The notes below the pieces were generated by a model, which made no database searches, was not told the DNA's origin, and worked only from the letters and a program-made list of their open reading frames with translations. This document shows, piece by piece, positions 1 to 8,058 of a DNA stretch of 64,000 nucleotides; positions within the stretch are counted from its first letter, which is position 1, and the number at the start of each line of letters is the position of its first letter. A program made the translations under genes and the position numbers. Origin of the DNA: Nocardioides sp. SR21 (GTDB lineage: Bacteria > Actinomycetota > Actinomycetes > Propionibacteriales > Nocardioidaceae); assembly GCF_022761125.1 (NCBI RefSeq), contig NZ_JAKWJR010000002.1, positions 248,001-312,000 of the forward strand. Direction: 5' to 3'.

Positions 1-1
1 C

Positions 2-1996
2 GTCGTGATCGCGCTGATCATCGTCGTCGCCCTGCTCCGCCAGCCGGGGCTCGGCCGCGCCGGGCAGGACAAGGGCCGCTGGCGCCGCGTCGTGCTCCCG
101 CCGCTGCCGGAGCAGTACCGCCAGGTCCGCTCGATCGTCTGGTTGCCGCGGGTCCTGGTCGCGATCGGCATCGGCGTCGCCGCCGGCCTCGCGTACGTCG
201 TCAGCAACGACACCGCCTCGGTGCTCACGCTGGTCGCGGGCTACACGCTCGTCGGCCTCAGCGTGGGCCTGCTCACCGGAGTCTCGGGCCAGCTGTCGCT
301 CGGCCAGTTCGCGTACGCCGGCATCGCGGCGGCAGCCTCGGTGCACGTCGCCGACTCGAGCGGCAACTTCCTGTTCGGCCTGCTGTGCGGCGTCATCACC
401 GCGGCGGTCGCCTCGGCGCTGGTCGGCATCCCGGCGATGCGCCTCAAGGGCCTCGCGCTGGCGGTGTCCACCCTCGCGTTCGCCCTCGCCACGTCGACCT
501 GGCTGCTGCGCCAGGACCTCTTCCTGGGTGACGGCCTCACGCCGCCCAAGCCGACCTGGTGGGACTACCCGCTGTCGTACGCCGTCGACTACTACCTGTT
601 CGCGTTGCTGGTGCTCTGCATCGGCGTGTGGATCACCAACAACCTGCGGCACGGCGGCTTCGGCCTCCAGCTCCAGGCGCTGCGCGACAACGAGCACGCC
701 GCGCGCGCGTTCACGGTGCCGAACCGGACGCGGATGCTGCAGCTCTACTCGATCTCCGGTGCGCTCGCCGGCCTCGGCGGCATCGTGATCGGCCACGGCC
801 AGTCGCAGCTCACCGTGAACTCCTTCCCGGCGGACGCGAGCATCGAGGTCGTCGCGGTCACCGTGGTCGGCGGTCTCACCGTCACCCTCGGCCCGCTCAT
901 CGGCGCCCTGCTCCTCGTCGGTATCCCGGCGATGTACGGCCTCGGCATGGTCGGCGAGGCCGCGCTGGCGGTCGGCTGGCTGCTGGTCGTGATCTTCCTG
1001 CCCGACGGTCTGGGCGGCATCCTCGTGCAGGGCCGCGAGCGCCTGTACGACGCGCTCGCCCGGCGCAAGGGCATCGACCCCATGCTCGCCCGGCACGGCG
1101 TGGTCGAGGACGGCGACGCGAAGTCGCCGCTGCACCAGGCGCCGCGCCTCGAGGGACTGTTCGACCGCGCTCCGGCGCCGGAGTCCGGCGGCAACCGGCC
1201 GATCCTCACCGTGTCCGCGCTGTCGCGCCGCTTCGGGGGCGTGGTCGCGGTCGACCACGTGGACTTCCAGGTCCTGCCGGGGGAGATCCTCGGCGTGATC
1301 GGCCCGAACGGCGCCGGCAAGACCACCTGCTTCGAGATGGTCGCGGGCTTCACGAAGCCCGACACCGGCAAGGTCGTCTTCGACGGCACCGACGTCACCC
1401 GGGCGACGCCCGAGCAGCGTGCCCAGCAGGGCCTGGTGCGGTCGTTCCAGGACGCCGCGCTGTTCCCGACGCTGACCGTGCGCGAGACGCTGATGGTCGC
1501 CCAGGAGCGTGCCCTCCCGACCCGGCTCTGGGAGTCCGCCCTCGGCGTGCCCACCAGTGAGCGGGCGAAGGCGGCGGCCGCCGACGAGATCCTCGAGCGG
1601 ATGCGACTGACCCGCCACGCCACCCACGCCGTCGGCGAGCTGTCGACCGGCACGCGGCGCGTGGTGGAGCTCGGCTGCCTGCTGACGCTGGAGCCGCGGG
1701 TGCTGCTGCTCGACGAGCCCAGCGCCGGCATCGCGCAGAGCGAGAGCGAGGCGCTGGGTGACCTGCTGCTCGCGATCCGGCGCGAGCTCGGCACGACGAT
1801 GGTGGTGATCGAGCACGATCTGCCACTTCTCTCGCGACTTTCGGACAAGATGCTGGCCATGAACCTCGGCCGCGTCATCGCGACCGGCACGCCCGACGAG
1901 GTCCGCAACGACCCCGCTGTCGTCCGGTCCTACCTCGGCGCCGACCAGGCCGCCATCCAACGCTCGGGCCTGCACCTGGCCGCCACCAACGGCTGA
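2..1996 (+). CDS. Fused branched-chain-type ABC transporter permease/ATPase (LivM-LivG), 5' end outside window
   Basis: The protein joins an inner-membrane permease of the LivM type (about residues 30-345, many hydrophobic segments, a GQLSLGQFAYAGI motif typical of these permeases) to a LivG-type ATPase. The ATPase part has Walker A GPNGAGKTT near residue 433, a signature loop LSTGTRR near 545, Walker B VLLLDEPSAG near 565 and the switch His in VIEHD. Such transporters import branched-chain amino acids, amides or aromatic/organic acids. The frame is open to the left edge and the first visible residues are hydrophobic, so the true start, perhaps with a LivH domain, lies upstream; the first in-window start-like codon is GTG at 5. 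The LivF-type partner is not in view. Confidence 0.9.
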   Translation, partial: VVIALIIVVALLRQPGLGRAGQDKGRWRRVVLPPLPEQYRQVRSIVWLPRVLVAIGIGVAAGLAYVVSNDTASVLTLVAGYTLVGLSVGLLTGVSGQLSLGQFAYAGIAAAASVHVADSSGNFLFGLLCGVITAAVASALVGIPAMRLKGLALAVSTLAFALATSTWLLRQDLFLGDGLTPPKPTWWDYPLSYAVDYYLFALLVLCIGVWITNNLRHGGFGLQLQALRDNEHAARAFTVPNRTRMLQLYSISGALAGLGGIVIGHGQSQLTVNSFPADASIEVVAVTVVGGLTVTLGPLIGALLLVGIPAMYGLGMVGEAALAVGWLLVVIFLPDGLGGILVQGRERLYDALARRKGIDPMLARHGVVEDGDAKSPLHQAPRLEGLFDRAPAPESGGNRPILTVSALSRRFGGVVAVDHVDFQVLPGEILGVIGPNGAGKTTCFEMVAGFTKPDTGKVVFDGTDVTRATPEQRAQQGLVRSFQDAALFPTLTVRETLMVAQERALPTRLWESALGVPTSERAKAAAADEILERMRLTRHATHAVGELSTGTRRVVELGCLLTLEPRVLLLDEPSAGIAQSESEALGDLLLAIRRELGTTMVVIEHDLPLLSRLSDKMLAMNLGRVIATGTPDEVRNDPAVVRSYLGADQAAIQRSGLHLAATNG

Positions 1997-2013
1997 ACCA
2001 CCAAGGAGATGTT

Positions 2014-2631
2014 GTGAAGAACCCACTGAGGCCGCTGACTCGAGGACTGGCCGTCGTCGGAGCGCTGCTGCTCGTGACGCTGGTCGCTGCGCCGGCATTC
2101 GCCGCGCCCTCGCTGAACGTCAGCCAGCTCACCGGGCTGACCGACGGTCAGAAGATCACCATCTCGGGCTCCGGGTTCGAGCCGAACCTCTCCAGCATCG
2201 CCATCGGCCAGTGCGTCGAGGGGTACGTCGGCCCGGCGGACTGCAACACCGCCACCGGCGCGACGTTCAAGAACGCGGACGCCAGCGGCAACGTGGCCCC
2301 GTTCGAGATCACGGTGAAGGAGGTCTTCGGCTCGACCGACTGCACCAAGGTGCAGTGCATGATCGCCGCGGCCCCGCTGCCGAACGCGACCGACGCCGCG
2401 ACCGTGGCGGCCAACACCGTCGAGCTGAACATCAGCTTCGGCGCTCCGGAGCCGGCGCCGTCCGAGACCCCGACCACCGCGCCGACCACCGGTGACGACG
2501 AGGAGACGCTGCCGCAGACCGGCGCCGGCGACTCGATCCCGGCCCTCCTGCTCGCGGCCACTGCCATGCTCGCCATCGGCGCGGGCCTGGTGCTGCTGGT
2601 CCCGGGCCGTCAGAAGGGAAACCACGCCTGA
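2014..2631 (+). CDS. Secreted neocarzinostatin-family-like protein with LPQTG cell-wall sorting signal
   Basis: A 205-residue exported protein starting at GTG, 10 bases after an AAGGAG ribosome-binding site and 17 bases after the transporter gene. A signal peptide ends near AAPAFAA (about residue 32). The body reads like the immunoglobulin-like neocarzinostatin fold (opening LNVSQLTGLTDGQKITISG, later IGQCVEG and two Cys pairs), a fold also found without any drug cargo. A Pro/Thr/Glu-rich spacer leads to LPQTG at residues 166-170, a hydrophobic segment and an RQKGNHA tail, the layout of a sortase substrate. It should sit covalently on the cell wall. No sortase gene is in the window. The family call is from recognised motifs only. 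Confidence 0.8.
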   Translation: MKNPLRPLTRGLAVVGALLLVTLVAAPAFAAPSLNVSQLTGLTDGQKITISGSGFEPNLSSIAIGQCVEGYVGPADCNTATGATFKNADASGNVAPFEITVKEVFGSTDCTKVQCMIAAAPLPNATDAATVAANTVELNISFGAPEPAPSETPTTAPTTGDDEETLPQTGAGDSIPALLLAATAMLAIGAGLVLLVPGRQKGNHA

Positions 2632-3920
2632 TGCGGCTCCGCTCGCTGACCCACTCCGTCGCGGCCATCTGTGCCGCGGGCGGTCTCGCCCTCGGCTGGG
2701 TCGCCATGGCCGGCACGGCCGACGCCGCCCCCGACCGCCGCGCCGGCGACGTGCTCGGCAAGGTCACCGGCAGCACGACGTTCAACTGCACGGCGGGCCA
2801 GTTCCCGTCGTTCGAGTACGTCGCCGACGTGACCGTGACTGCCTTCCGCGAGACCGACGGTGACACCGCCGTCGCGCTCGTCGGCGAGCTGTCCGACATG
2901 CCCGGCGTCATCCCGGTGTCGCTGGGCAAGGCCGCCATCACCGACGAGCTCGCGCTCGACCTGGGTGGCACGGCCGCGACCCTCACGGGCGACGGCAACA
3001 CCACGCTCACCGCCGGCACGCCGTTCTCGGTGCCGAAGACGTTCGGCGAGCTCACGACCGCCGCCACCAGCGTCTCCGCGGCCGTCACGACGTTCAAGTA
3101 CGCGCTGCCGTCGTTCAACATGGGCGGCACGTGCACGCCGACCTCCGGGGCCGCGCTCGGCACGCTGACCATCGAGACCGGCCCGGCGCCCACGCCGACC
3201 GCGACCGCCACCGTGAGCCCGACGGCGACCGCCACGACGAGCCCGTCGGCGACCGCCACGGCGACCGAGTCCGAGACCTCCGGTCCGGAGGCGTCGCCGG
3301 CCAAGGGCGACGTCGACTTCGACTGCGTGCTCGAGCCGCTCGGCTCGGAGTTCGAGTACCCCGCCACCATCAGCGTCAGCGGCTACCGCGAGGAGGAGGG
3401 CGGCGACGTCAACCTCCAGGCGAAGATGACCGACATCCCGGGCATCTCGCCGGTCGCGATCGACGGTGACATGACCGTCGAGCTCGTGGGCACCGTCGGC
3501 GGCGAGGACGTCACGATGAAGGGCTCGTCGAAGGTCGTGGAGGACCCGAAGGCGACGGTTCCCGTGCCGACGCTCAAGGGCACGGTCGCCACCGACGAGG
3601 ACGAGCTCGAGGTCACCATCACGAGCTTCTACTTCAAGATCGTCACGACCGGACTCACGGTCGAGGCGCCGTGCGAGGCCGACGAGACCTCGCTCGGCAA
3701 GATGGTCGTCGGCACCGAGGCCCCCGAGGAGGAGGAGTCCGAGGACCCGACGTCGTCCAGCAGCCCGACGACGCCGCCGTCCACGGGTGGCTCGCTGCCG
3801 CAGACCGGTGGCGGCGACGCGATGCCGGTCATCGTGCTCTGGGCGGGTGCCTTCACCCTGCTCGGCGTCGCGGGCCTGCTCGCCGTACCCCAGGTCGTCA
3901 GCCGCGGCAAGCACGGCTGA
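2631..3920 (+). CDS. Secreted two-domain LPQTG wall protein
   Basis: 429 residues; the ATG shares one base with the previous stop (TGATG), so the two are probably translationally coupled. A signal peptide ends near ADAAP (about residue 36). Two copies of one domain (about 40-180 and 220-350) follow, separated by a Thr/Pro/Ala-rich linker. Each copy opens with a Cys (FNC, FDC), carries a signature of the type SDMPGVIPV or TDIPGISPV, and ends with a second Cys (GGTC, EAPC), suggesting one disulfide per domain. An acidic Ser/Pro spacer, LPQTG at 389-393, a membrane segment and a basic end (SRGKHG) form a sortase signal. The domain resembles an actinobacterial domain of unknown function; its role is not known to me. 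Confidence 0.8.
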   Translation: MRLRSLTHSVAAICAAGGLALGWVAMAGTADAAPDRRAGDVLGKVTGSTTFNCTAGQFPSFEYVADVTVTAFRETDGDTAVALVGELSDMPGVIPVSLGKAAITDELALDLGGTAATLTGDGNTTLTAGTPFSVPKTFGELTTAATSVSAAVTTFKYALPSFNMGGTCTPTSGAALGTLTIETGPAPTPTATATVSPTATATTSPSATATATESETSGPEASPAKGDVDFDCVLEPLGSEFEYPATISVSGYREEEGGDVNLQAKMTDIPGISPVAIDGDMTVELVGTVGGEDVTMKGSSKVVEDPKATVPVPTLKGTVATDEDELEVTITSFYFKIVTTGLTVEAPCEADETSLGKMVVGTEAPEEEESEDPTSSSSPTTPPSTGGSLPQTGGGDAMPVIVLWAGAFTLLGVAGLLAVPQVVSRGKHG

Positions 3921-3966
3921 CCCCACACGCATCGCTCTCAACTGCACGACCTACCAGGAGGAACAG

Positions 3967-4506
3967 ATGAAGCACCAGTCCATCGCCCGGCGCTGTGCCG
4001 CCGTCACCGCCGCCGCGGCGCTCGCCCTCGGTGGCAGCGCGCTGCTCGCTCCTGGCGCGGAGGCGAAGCCCAAGCCGAAGCCGCTCAAGGGCAACGTCAC
4101 CGGCACCGTGTCGCTCGCCTGCGCGTTCGGCGACTCGCCGTTCACCTACGACGCGAAGATCAAGGTCGCCGGCGTGCGTGCCAGCAAGTCCGCCAAGCCG
4201 GTCAAGCTGACCGCGACCATGTCCGACCTGCCCGCCGTGGCGCCGGTGCCGCTGGACTACGACGCCGAGGGCGAGATGGACCTGACCGTGGGCTCGGTCT
4301 CCACCGTGCTGAAGGGCAAGGGTCACCTGAAGGCCGACGCGTCCGCGCCGGCGCCGATGTTCCCGCTGAAGGGCGCGGCCAGCACCAAGAGCAACTCGCT
4401 GCCGATCACGGTCAACGAGGTGTCGCTCACGGTGCTCGGCATGACGATCGCGTGCACCCCGGTCGAGGGCCAGGGTGCCCTGGGCACGCTCAAGCTGAAG
4501 AAGTAG
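3967..4506 (+). CDS. Secreted single-domain protein, paralogue of the upstream LPQTG protein domain
   Basis: 179 residues from ATG 3967, preceded by AGGAGGAA at proper spacing; the frame extends upstream but that part overlaps the previous gene. The signal peptide ends near GAEAK. One copy of the domain seen twice in the preceding gene follows: LAC near the start, the signature SDLPAVAPVPLD, and a closing IACTP...LGTLKLKK. It has no LPXTG motif or membrane anchor, so it is probably released or held non-covalently. A strong hairpin terminator follows 15 bases after the stop. Confidence 0.78.
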   Translation: MKHQSIARRCAAVTAAAALALGGSALLAPGAEAKPKPKPLKGNVTGTVSLACAFGDSPFTYDAKIKVAGVRASKSAKPVKLTATMSDLPAVAPVPLDYDAEGEMDLTVGSVSTVLKGKGHLKADASAPAPMFPLKGAASTKSNSLPITVNEVSLTVLGMTIACTPVEGQGALGTLKLKK

Positions 4507-4520
4507 CACCCAGCTGCACG

Positions 4521-4551
4521 AAGCCCCGCAACCGGTTCGGTTGCGGGGCTT
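4521..4551 (+). terminator. Rho-independent terminator
   Basis: A perfect 13-base-pair GC-rich stem (AAGCCCCGCAACC with its complement) around a 5-base loop, followed by a T-rich stretch (TCGTATATTTT). It lies just after the stop at 4506 and separates the two paralogous secreted genes, so the second one needs its own promoter. Confidence 0.85.
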
Positions 4552-4641
4552 CGTATATTTTCACAAGATATACGTTTGGTTCGCTCGCAGGGGTGGGCAT
4601 CCTCGCGCTCGGGGACGTCGACCACCACGAGGAGGAACCAG

Positions 4642-5175
4642 ATGCTGCAGGACCAGTCCATCGCCCGGCGCTGTGTCGCCGTCGTCGCCACGGCGGCGCT
4701 CGCCCTGGGGGCGAGCACGCTCTCGCCCGGCGTCGCCCAGGCCGCGAAGCCGCTGAAGGGCGGCGTGTCCAAGACCGTGCCGCTCACCTGCACGATCTTC
4801 GACGACGAGTTCGAGTACGACGCCACCATCAAGCTCAAGGGCGTGCGCGCGAAGAAGAGCGACCCCAAGGTCACCCTGCGCGCCACGATGTCCGACCTGC
4901 CGGGGGTGTCGCCGGTCCCGATCGACAACGACGTCGAGGCGACGTTGAAGCTGAAGGTCGGCTCGACCAAGGCCACCCTCAAGGGCAAGGGGCACGCCAC
5001 CGCGGGCGCCACCGAGCCGGTCGGTGTCCCGCCGGTCAAGGGCTCGGTCAAGAACCGCAAGAACTCCCTGCCGGTCTCGGTGACCTCGATGTCGGTGCAC
5101 ATCCCGGACTACGCCCTCACGATCACCTGCGTCCCGACCGGGTCGGGCGCGATGGGCACGCTCAAGCTGAAGTAG
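4642..5175 (+). CDS. Secreted single-domain protein, second paralogue
   Basis: 177 residues starting at ATG 4642 behind GAGGAGGAA. The N-terminus LQDQSIARRC is nearly the same as the KHQSIARRC of the neighbour at 3967, showing a recent gene duplication. The signal peptide ends near VAQAAK. The domain repeats the family signature: LTC, SDLPGVSPVPID, closing ITCVPTG and LGTLKLK-type end (here MGTLKLK). It has no sorting signal. It lies between two hairpin terminators and is therefore probably its own transcription unit, with an AT-rich patch at 4556-4575 as candidate promoter. Confidence 0.78.
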   Translation: MLQDQSIARRCVAVVATAALALGASTLSPGVAQAAKPLKGGVSKTVPLTCTIFDDEFEYDATIKLKGVRAKKSDPKVTLRATMSDLPGVSPVPIDNDVEATLKLKVGSTKATLKGKGHATAGATEPVGVPPVKGSVKNRKNSLPVSVTSMSVHIPDYALTITCVPTGSGAMGTLKLK

Positions 5176-5190
5176 TCGGCGCCAGGCGCA

Positions 5191-5227
5191 CGAAGGCCCC
5201 GCGACCGACACGGTCGCGGGGCCTTCG
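5191..5227. terminator. Bidirectional terminator between convergent genes
   Basis: A perfect 17-base-pair stem (left arm 5191-5207, right arm 5211-5227) with a 3-base loop ACA. It sits between the stop of the rightward gene (5175) and the stop of the leftward gene (5255), so it can serve both. There is no long T tract. Confidence 0.8.
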
Positions 5228-5254
5228 CCGTCCCCCCGGACGATCCAGCTCGGG

Positions 5255-6136
5255 TCAGCTGATGCCGGCCTCCAGCGTGGCGGCGTCGTACGACCGGCTC
5301 GCGGTGAAGCCGGTGGCGCTCAGCTTGGCCACGGAGATCGGGCTCTTCGGGGAGGCGATCTCGTCGCGGTAGACCAGCGCCGGCAGGCCCTGGGCCGCGG
5401 AGATCGCGTCGAACAGCGCCGCGTTGGTCGGCGGGACCTCGGCGTGCGTGAGGTTGTGCAGCCCGGTGATCCGGGTCTCGAGCGCGTGCACGATCGCGTC
5501 GGCCGCATCCTCGACCGCGAGGCGGTAGAACAGCGCGTCGCCGCTGAACGGCACGGAGCCGCCGAGGTACTGGTGCGCCATGCCCACCTTGGCCTCGATC
5601 GGCGGGTCGCCCGCGCCGAAGATGTCGCCGCAGCGGAACACGACGGCCCGGTCGCCCGCGCCCCCGGACTCAGGCGGGGCGAGGTAGGTGCGCTCCATCG
5701 CCAGGAACATCGTCGGGCTCGCGTCGGTCGAGTCGGTCACGGGACCGTCCTCGACGACCTCGGCGAGGTGGTCCGCGGCGTCGCCGTACACCGACAGCGA
5801 CGACAGGGCGACGAGGTACGGCGCGCCGTCGGCCGCGACGACCGACTCGGCGGTGTCGACCAGGATCTCCTTGTACGAAACGGCGCGGTCCTCGGGCGTC
5901 ATCGCCTTCTGGGCGTTCGGCCCGGCGGCGACGACGACCGCGTCGTGGCCGGCGACGGCGGCCGCGACCGCCTCCTTGTCGCTGCCGCGCAGCACGTAGA
6001 CCTCGTCGAAGTGCTCGCGCAGGCCGTCGACCTTTCCCGGCGTCGTGGTGGTGCCCGCGACCTCGTGGCCGAGCGCCTTCAGCCGGGCGCCGACCTCGGT
6101 GCCGACCAGGCCGGCACCGATCACCAAGACCCTCAT
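5255..6136 (-). CDS. NAD(P)-binding epimerase/reductase-like protein
   Basis: 293 residues beginning MRVLVIGAGLVG, a Rossmann dinucleotide-binding motif, followed by an atypical-SDR body (LVALSSLSVYGD, VVFRCGDIFGAGDP, VEDAADAIVHAL) like NAD-dependent epimerases and isoflavone-reductase-type enzymes. It lies directly downstream of the RCCR-like gene and probably shares its transcript. The start is uncertain: a 15-base tandem duplication gives ATG at 6136 and at 6151, and a GTG at 6166 overlaps the upstream stop (GTGA). I use 6136 because family members start at this motif and AAGG lies 8 bases upstream. The substrate is unknown; a cofactor-linked step on the same pathway as the neighbour is my inference. 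Confidence 0.8.
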   Translation of the reverse strand: MRVLVIGAGLVGTEVGARLKALGHEVAGTTTTPGKVDGLREHFDEVYVLRGSDKEAVAAAVAGHDAVVVAAGPNAQKAMTPEDRAVSYKEILVDTAESVVAADGAPYLVALSSLSVYGDAADHLAEVVEDGPVTDSTDASPTMFLAMERTYLAPPESGGAGDRAVVFRCGDIFGAGDPPIEAKVGMAHQYLGGSVPFSGDALFYRLAVEDAADAIVHALETRITGLHNLTHAEVPPTNAALFDAISAAQGLPALVYRDEIASPKSPISVAKLSATGFTASRSYDAATLEAGIS

Positions 6137-6160
6137 CTGGGAGACCTTCATCTGGGAGAC
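6131..6160. repeat. 15-bp tandem duplication across a start region
   Basis: Two adjacent 15-base units (6131-6145 and 6146-6160) differ at one base. On the minus strand each unit contains an ATG in the same frame, so the duplication doubles the possible start codons of the epimerase-like gene and encodes a repeated VSQM. Confidence 0.85.
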
Positions 6161-6162
6161 CG

Positions 6163-6990
6163 TCACGAGCCGGCCTTGAGCGTCGCGATCTGGTCCAGGC
6201 CGGCGCGGGTCGCGACCAGCTCGTTCACGCGCTGCTCGCCGAGGAACTTCTTCGACAGCTCGTTCATCGGGTCGAGGGTGTAGCCGTACTCGCGGACCTT
6301 GTGGTCGCGCTCGCGCAGCGCGGCGCGCTCCTCGACCGGGACCGGCTGGGCCTCGCGGACCCACTTCAGCCAGGTGTCGACGCGGTCACGGACGGCCTCG
6401 CCGAAGCGCTCGACGGCCTCGGCGTCCGAGCAGGTGGCCATGTAGGAGTTCGCGATCGGGGAGTTGAAGGCGCGCATGTAGGTGCCGTGGCTGACCGACC
6501 AGATGAACCGGTCGTCGCCGCGCAGGTCGAGCCACTTGCCGTTCTCGGGCTCGAAGTACTTGTTGAGGTAGTCCACGTCGACCATCGGGTCGCGGCGCGG
6601 GACCACGTCGGAGAAGTGGAAGACGTTCGGCACGGTGCCGAAGACCAGGACGAGGTGCGGCACGTCGATGTGCGGGCCGAGCCAGACCTGCAGGTTCATG
6701 TCCAGGATCGAGTTCTTGCGGTTGCCGATCCAGGAGTGCACCAGCCACTCGACGCCGTTGTCGGCGTCGCCGACGTACGGGTTCAGCGAGCCTTCGTAGC
6801 CGCCGTCCTCCGAGGTCCAGTACTCGAGGCCCTGGCCCGACGGGTACGGCTGGACGTCCAGCTCGGCCGTGATCTTGTCCTTGGCGTCGCTCAGGATGCC
6901 CCAGAGTGCGGTCCAGAGCTCCATGCGGTCGACGTTCGGGGCGTCGGCCAGGAACTCGTGGATGGTCTTGGTCTGTGTGCTGCTGCTCAT
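6163..6990 (-). CDS. Red chlorophyll catabolite reductase (RCCR)-like protein
   Basis: 275 residues. By eye it follows plant RCCR over its whole core: HSWIGNRK (plant GSWIHCK), VPRRDPMVDVDYLNKYFEP (plant LPHRKD..LNPDYLKEYYQ), RAFNSPIANSY (plant RSAFSPTASM), and a C-terminal EERAALRERDHKV (plant EERMELERRDKSF). RCCR belongs to the ferredoxin-dependent bilin reductase family and reduces an open-chain tetrapyrrole. The Asp in RERD matches an active-site Asp of the plant enzyme, while the plant Glu in NFVVELIQ appears to be Val or Phe here, so substrate or chemistry may differ. It has no signal peptide, so it is cytosolic. It heads a leftward operon with the epimerase-like gene and is divergent from a long catabolic operon. 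Confidence 0.75.
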   Translation of the reverse strand: MSSSTQTKTIHEFLADAPNVDRMELWTALWGILSDAKDKITAELDVQPYPSGQGLEYWTSEDGGYEGSLNPYVGDADNGVEWLVHSWIGNRKNSILDMNLQVWLGPHIDVPHLVLVFGTVPNVFHFSDVVPRRDPMVDVDYLNKYFEPENGKWLDLRGDDRFIWSVSHGTYMRAFNSPIANSYMATCSDAEAVERFGEAVRDRVDTWLKWVREAQPVPVEERAALRERDHKVREYGYTLDPMNELSKKFLGEQRVNELVATRAGLDQIATLKAGS

Positions 6991-7036
6991 ACGGAGAGCA
7001 TATGGATATATGATCTACGAAGTCACGCATTCCGCC
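6991..7036. promoter_or_regulatory. Divergent promoter with shared AT-rich box
   Basis: An AT-rich island in GC-rich DNA. The plus strand has the -10-like TATGAT (7009-7014) about 36 bases before the ATG at 7051. The minus strand has TATGCT six bases before the ATG at 6990, which would give a leaderless mRNA. The 12-mer ATATATGATCTA (7006-7017) recurs exactly at 30088-30099 in the other divergent catabolic promoter. No clear -35 box is seen, which would fit activator or operator control. Confidence 0.6.
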
Positions 7037-7050
7037 GGAGGAGACGCAAA

Positions 7051-7383
7051 ATGATCGTGGTGGTCAGCCAGGCCTGGACCAAGGACGGTGAGAACGCCGA
7101 GGAGCACGCGCAGGCGTACATCTCCCTCTCCGGCGAGTTCGGCCGCTTCTTCCGCGACCACCCGGGCTACCGCGGCCGGCGCCTGGTGCGCGGCGTCGAG
7201 GACCCGACGCACTTCACGCACCTGCGCTACTTCGAGACGGTCGCGGACTACGAGGAGTGCACCCAGCACCCGGAGTACCAGGGCCACCTGGTCGCGATGT
7301 ACGAGCACCTCAAGCCCTACGAGTCCTACCCGCGGGAGTACCTCGAGGTCGTCCTCGACGAGGAAGGCAACGCCCCGGCATGA
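7051..7383 (+). CDS. ABM-domain (antibiotic biosynthesis monooxygenase-like) protein
   Basis: 110 residues from ATG 7051, behind GGAGGAG. It looks like a ferredoxin-like ABM/dimeric alpha-beta barrel domain (VVVSQAWTKDG, then FFRDHPGYRGRRLVRG and FTHLRYFETVADYEE), a size usual for small cofactor-free monooxygenases or ligand-binding proteins that act as dimers. It is the first gene of a rightward operon in which almost all genes overlap by 1-8 bases; the stop overlaps the next ATG (ATGA). The role could be oxygenation of an aromatic or heme-like intermediate, but the sequence alone does not fix it. Confidence 0.75.
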   Translation: MIVVVSQAWTKDGENAEEHAQAYISLSGEFGRFFRDHPGYRGRRLVRGVEDPTHFTHLRYFETVADYEECTQHPEYQGHLVAMYEHLKPYESYPREYLEVVLDEEGNAPA

Positions 7384-8045
7384 CGACGTTCGTCCTCGTG
7401 CACGGCGCGTTCCGCGGCGGCTGGTCCTGGGACCGGGTCCGGCCGCTGCTGGAGGCTGCCGGTCACGAGGTCCGCACGCCGACCCTGAGCGGTACGGCGA
7501 CCGGGCTGGAGGTCTGGGTGGACGAGGTCACCGACCTGATCGTCGACGCCGACCTCACCGACGTGGTGCTGGCCGGCCACAGCCAGGGCGGCGTCATGGT
7601 GCGCGAGGTCGCGCTGAGGATCCCCGAGCGGCTCCGACACCTGGTCTACCTGGACGCCGCCGTGCCCGACCCGGGGGAGCGTCCCGTCGACGTGGCGCCG
7701 GCGCCGCCGGACCCGGCCACGCTGCCCCCGCGTGACGCCCTGGTCCCACCGTGGCCGATGGTCCCCGGGGGCGACCTCGACGAGGAGACCGCGGCCTGGG
7801 CCAACGAGCTGATGACGCCGACGCCGTTCGCGCCCTCGCTCGACCGGGTCTCGCTCGAGTCGCCGACCGTCCCGGCCACCTACGCCTTCTGCACGGACAC
7901 CCCCGCGGTGGTCCCGTGCACCACCACCCGCGCCCGGCTCGACGACCGCGGCACCCCCTATGTCTTGATCGAGGCGGGGCACAACGCGCCGCTCACCCGG
8001 CCCGAGGCGGTCGCCGAGCTCCTGCTCGGTGCCGCTACCCGATGA
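7380..8045 (+). CDS. Alpha/beta hydrolase (EstC/hydroxynitrile-lyase-like)
   Basis: 221 residues, ATG overlapping the previous stop. It has the oxyanion motif VLVHGAFRGGWSW, the nucleophile elbow GHSQGG (Ser68) and a C-terminal His in AGHNAPLT (about residue 201), spaced as in the small esterases related to EstC, methyl-salicylate esterase and hydroxynitrile lyases. It is expected to cleave an ester or amide, or a C-C bond, in the cytosol. Position between the ABM and MaoC genes implies a side-chain hydrolysis step in the same pathway; the substrate is unknown. Confidence 0.85.
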   Translation: MTTFVLVHGAFRGGWSWDRVRPLLEAAGHEVRTPTLSGTATGLEVWVDEVTDLIVDADLTDVVLAGHSQGGVMVREVALRIPERLRHLVYLDAAVPDPGERPVDVAPAPPDPATLPPRDALVPPWPMVPGGDLDEETAAWANELMTPTPFAPSLDRVSLESPTVPATYAFCTDTPAVVPCTTTRARLDDRGTPYVLIEAGHNAPLTRPEAVAELLLGAATR

Positions 8046-8058
8046 GGAGAGAGAAAAC

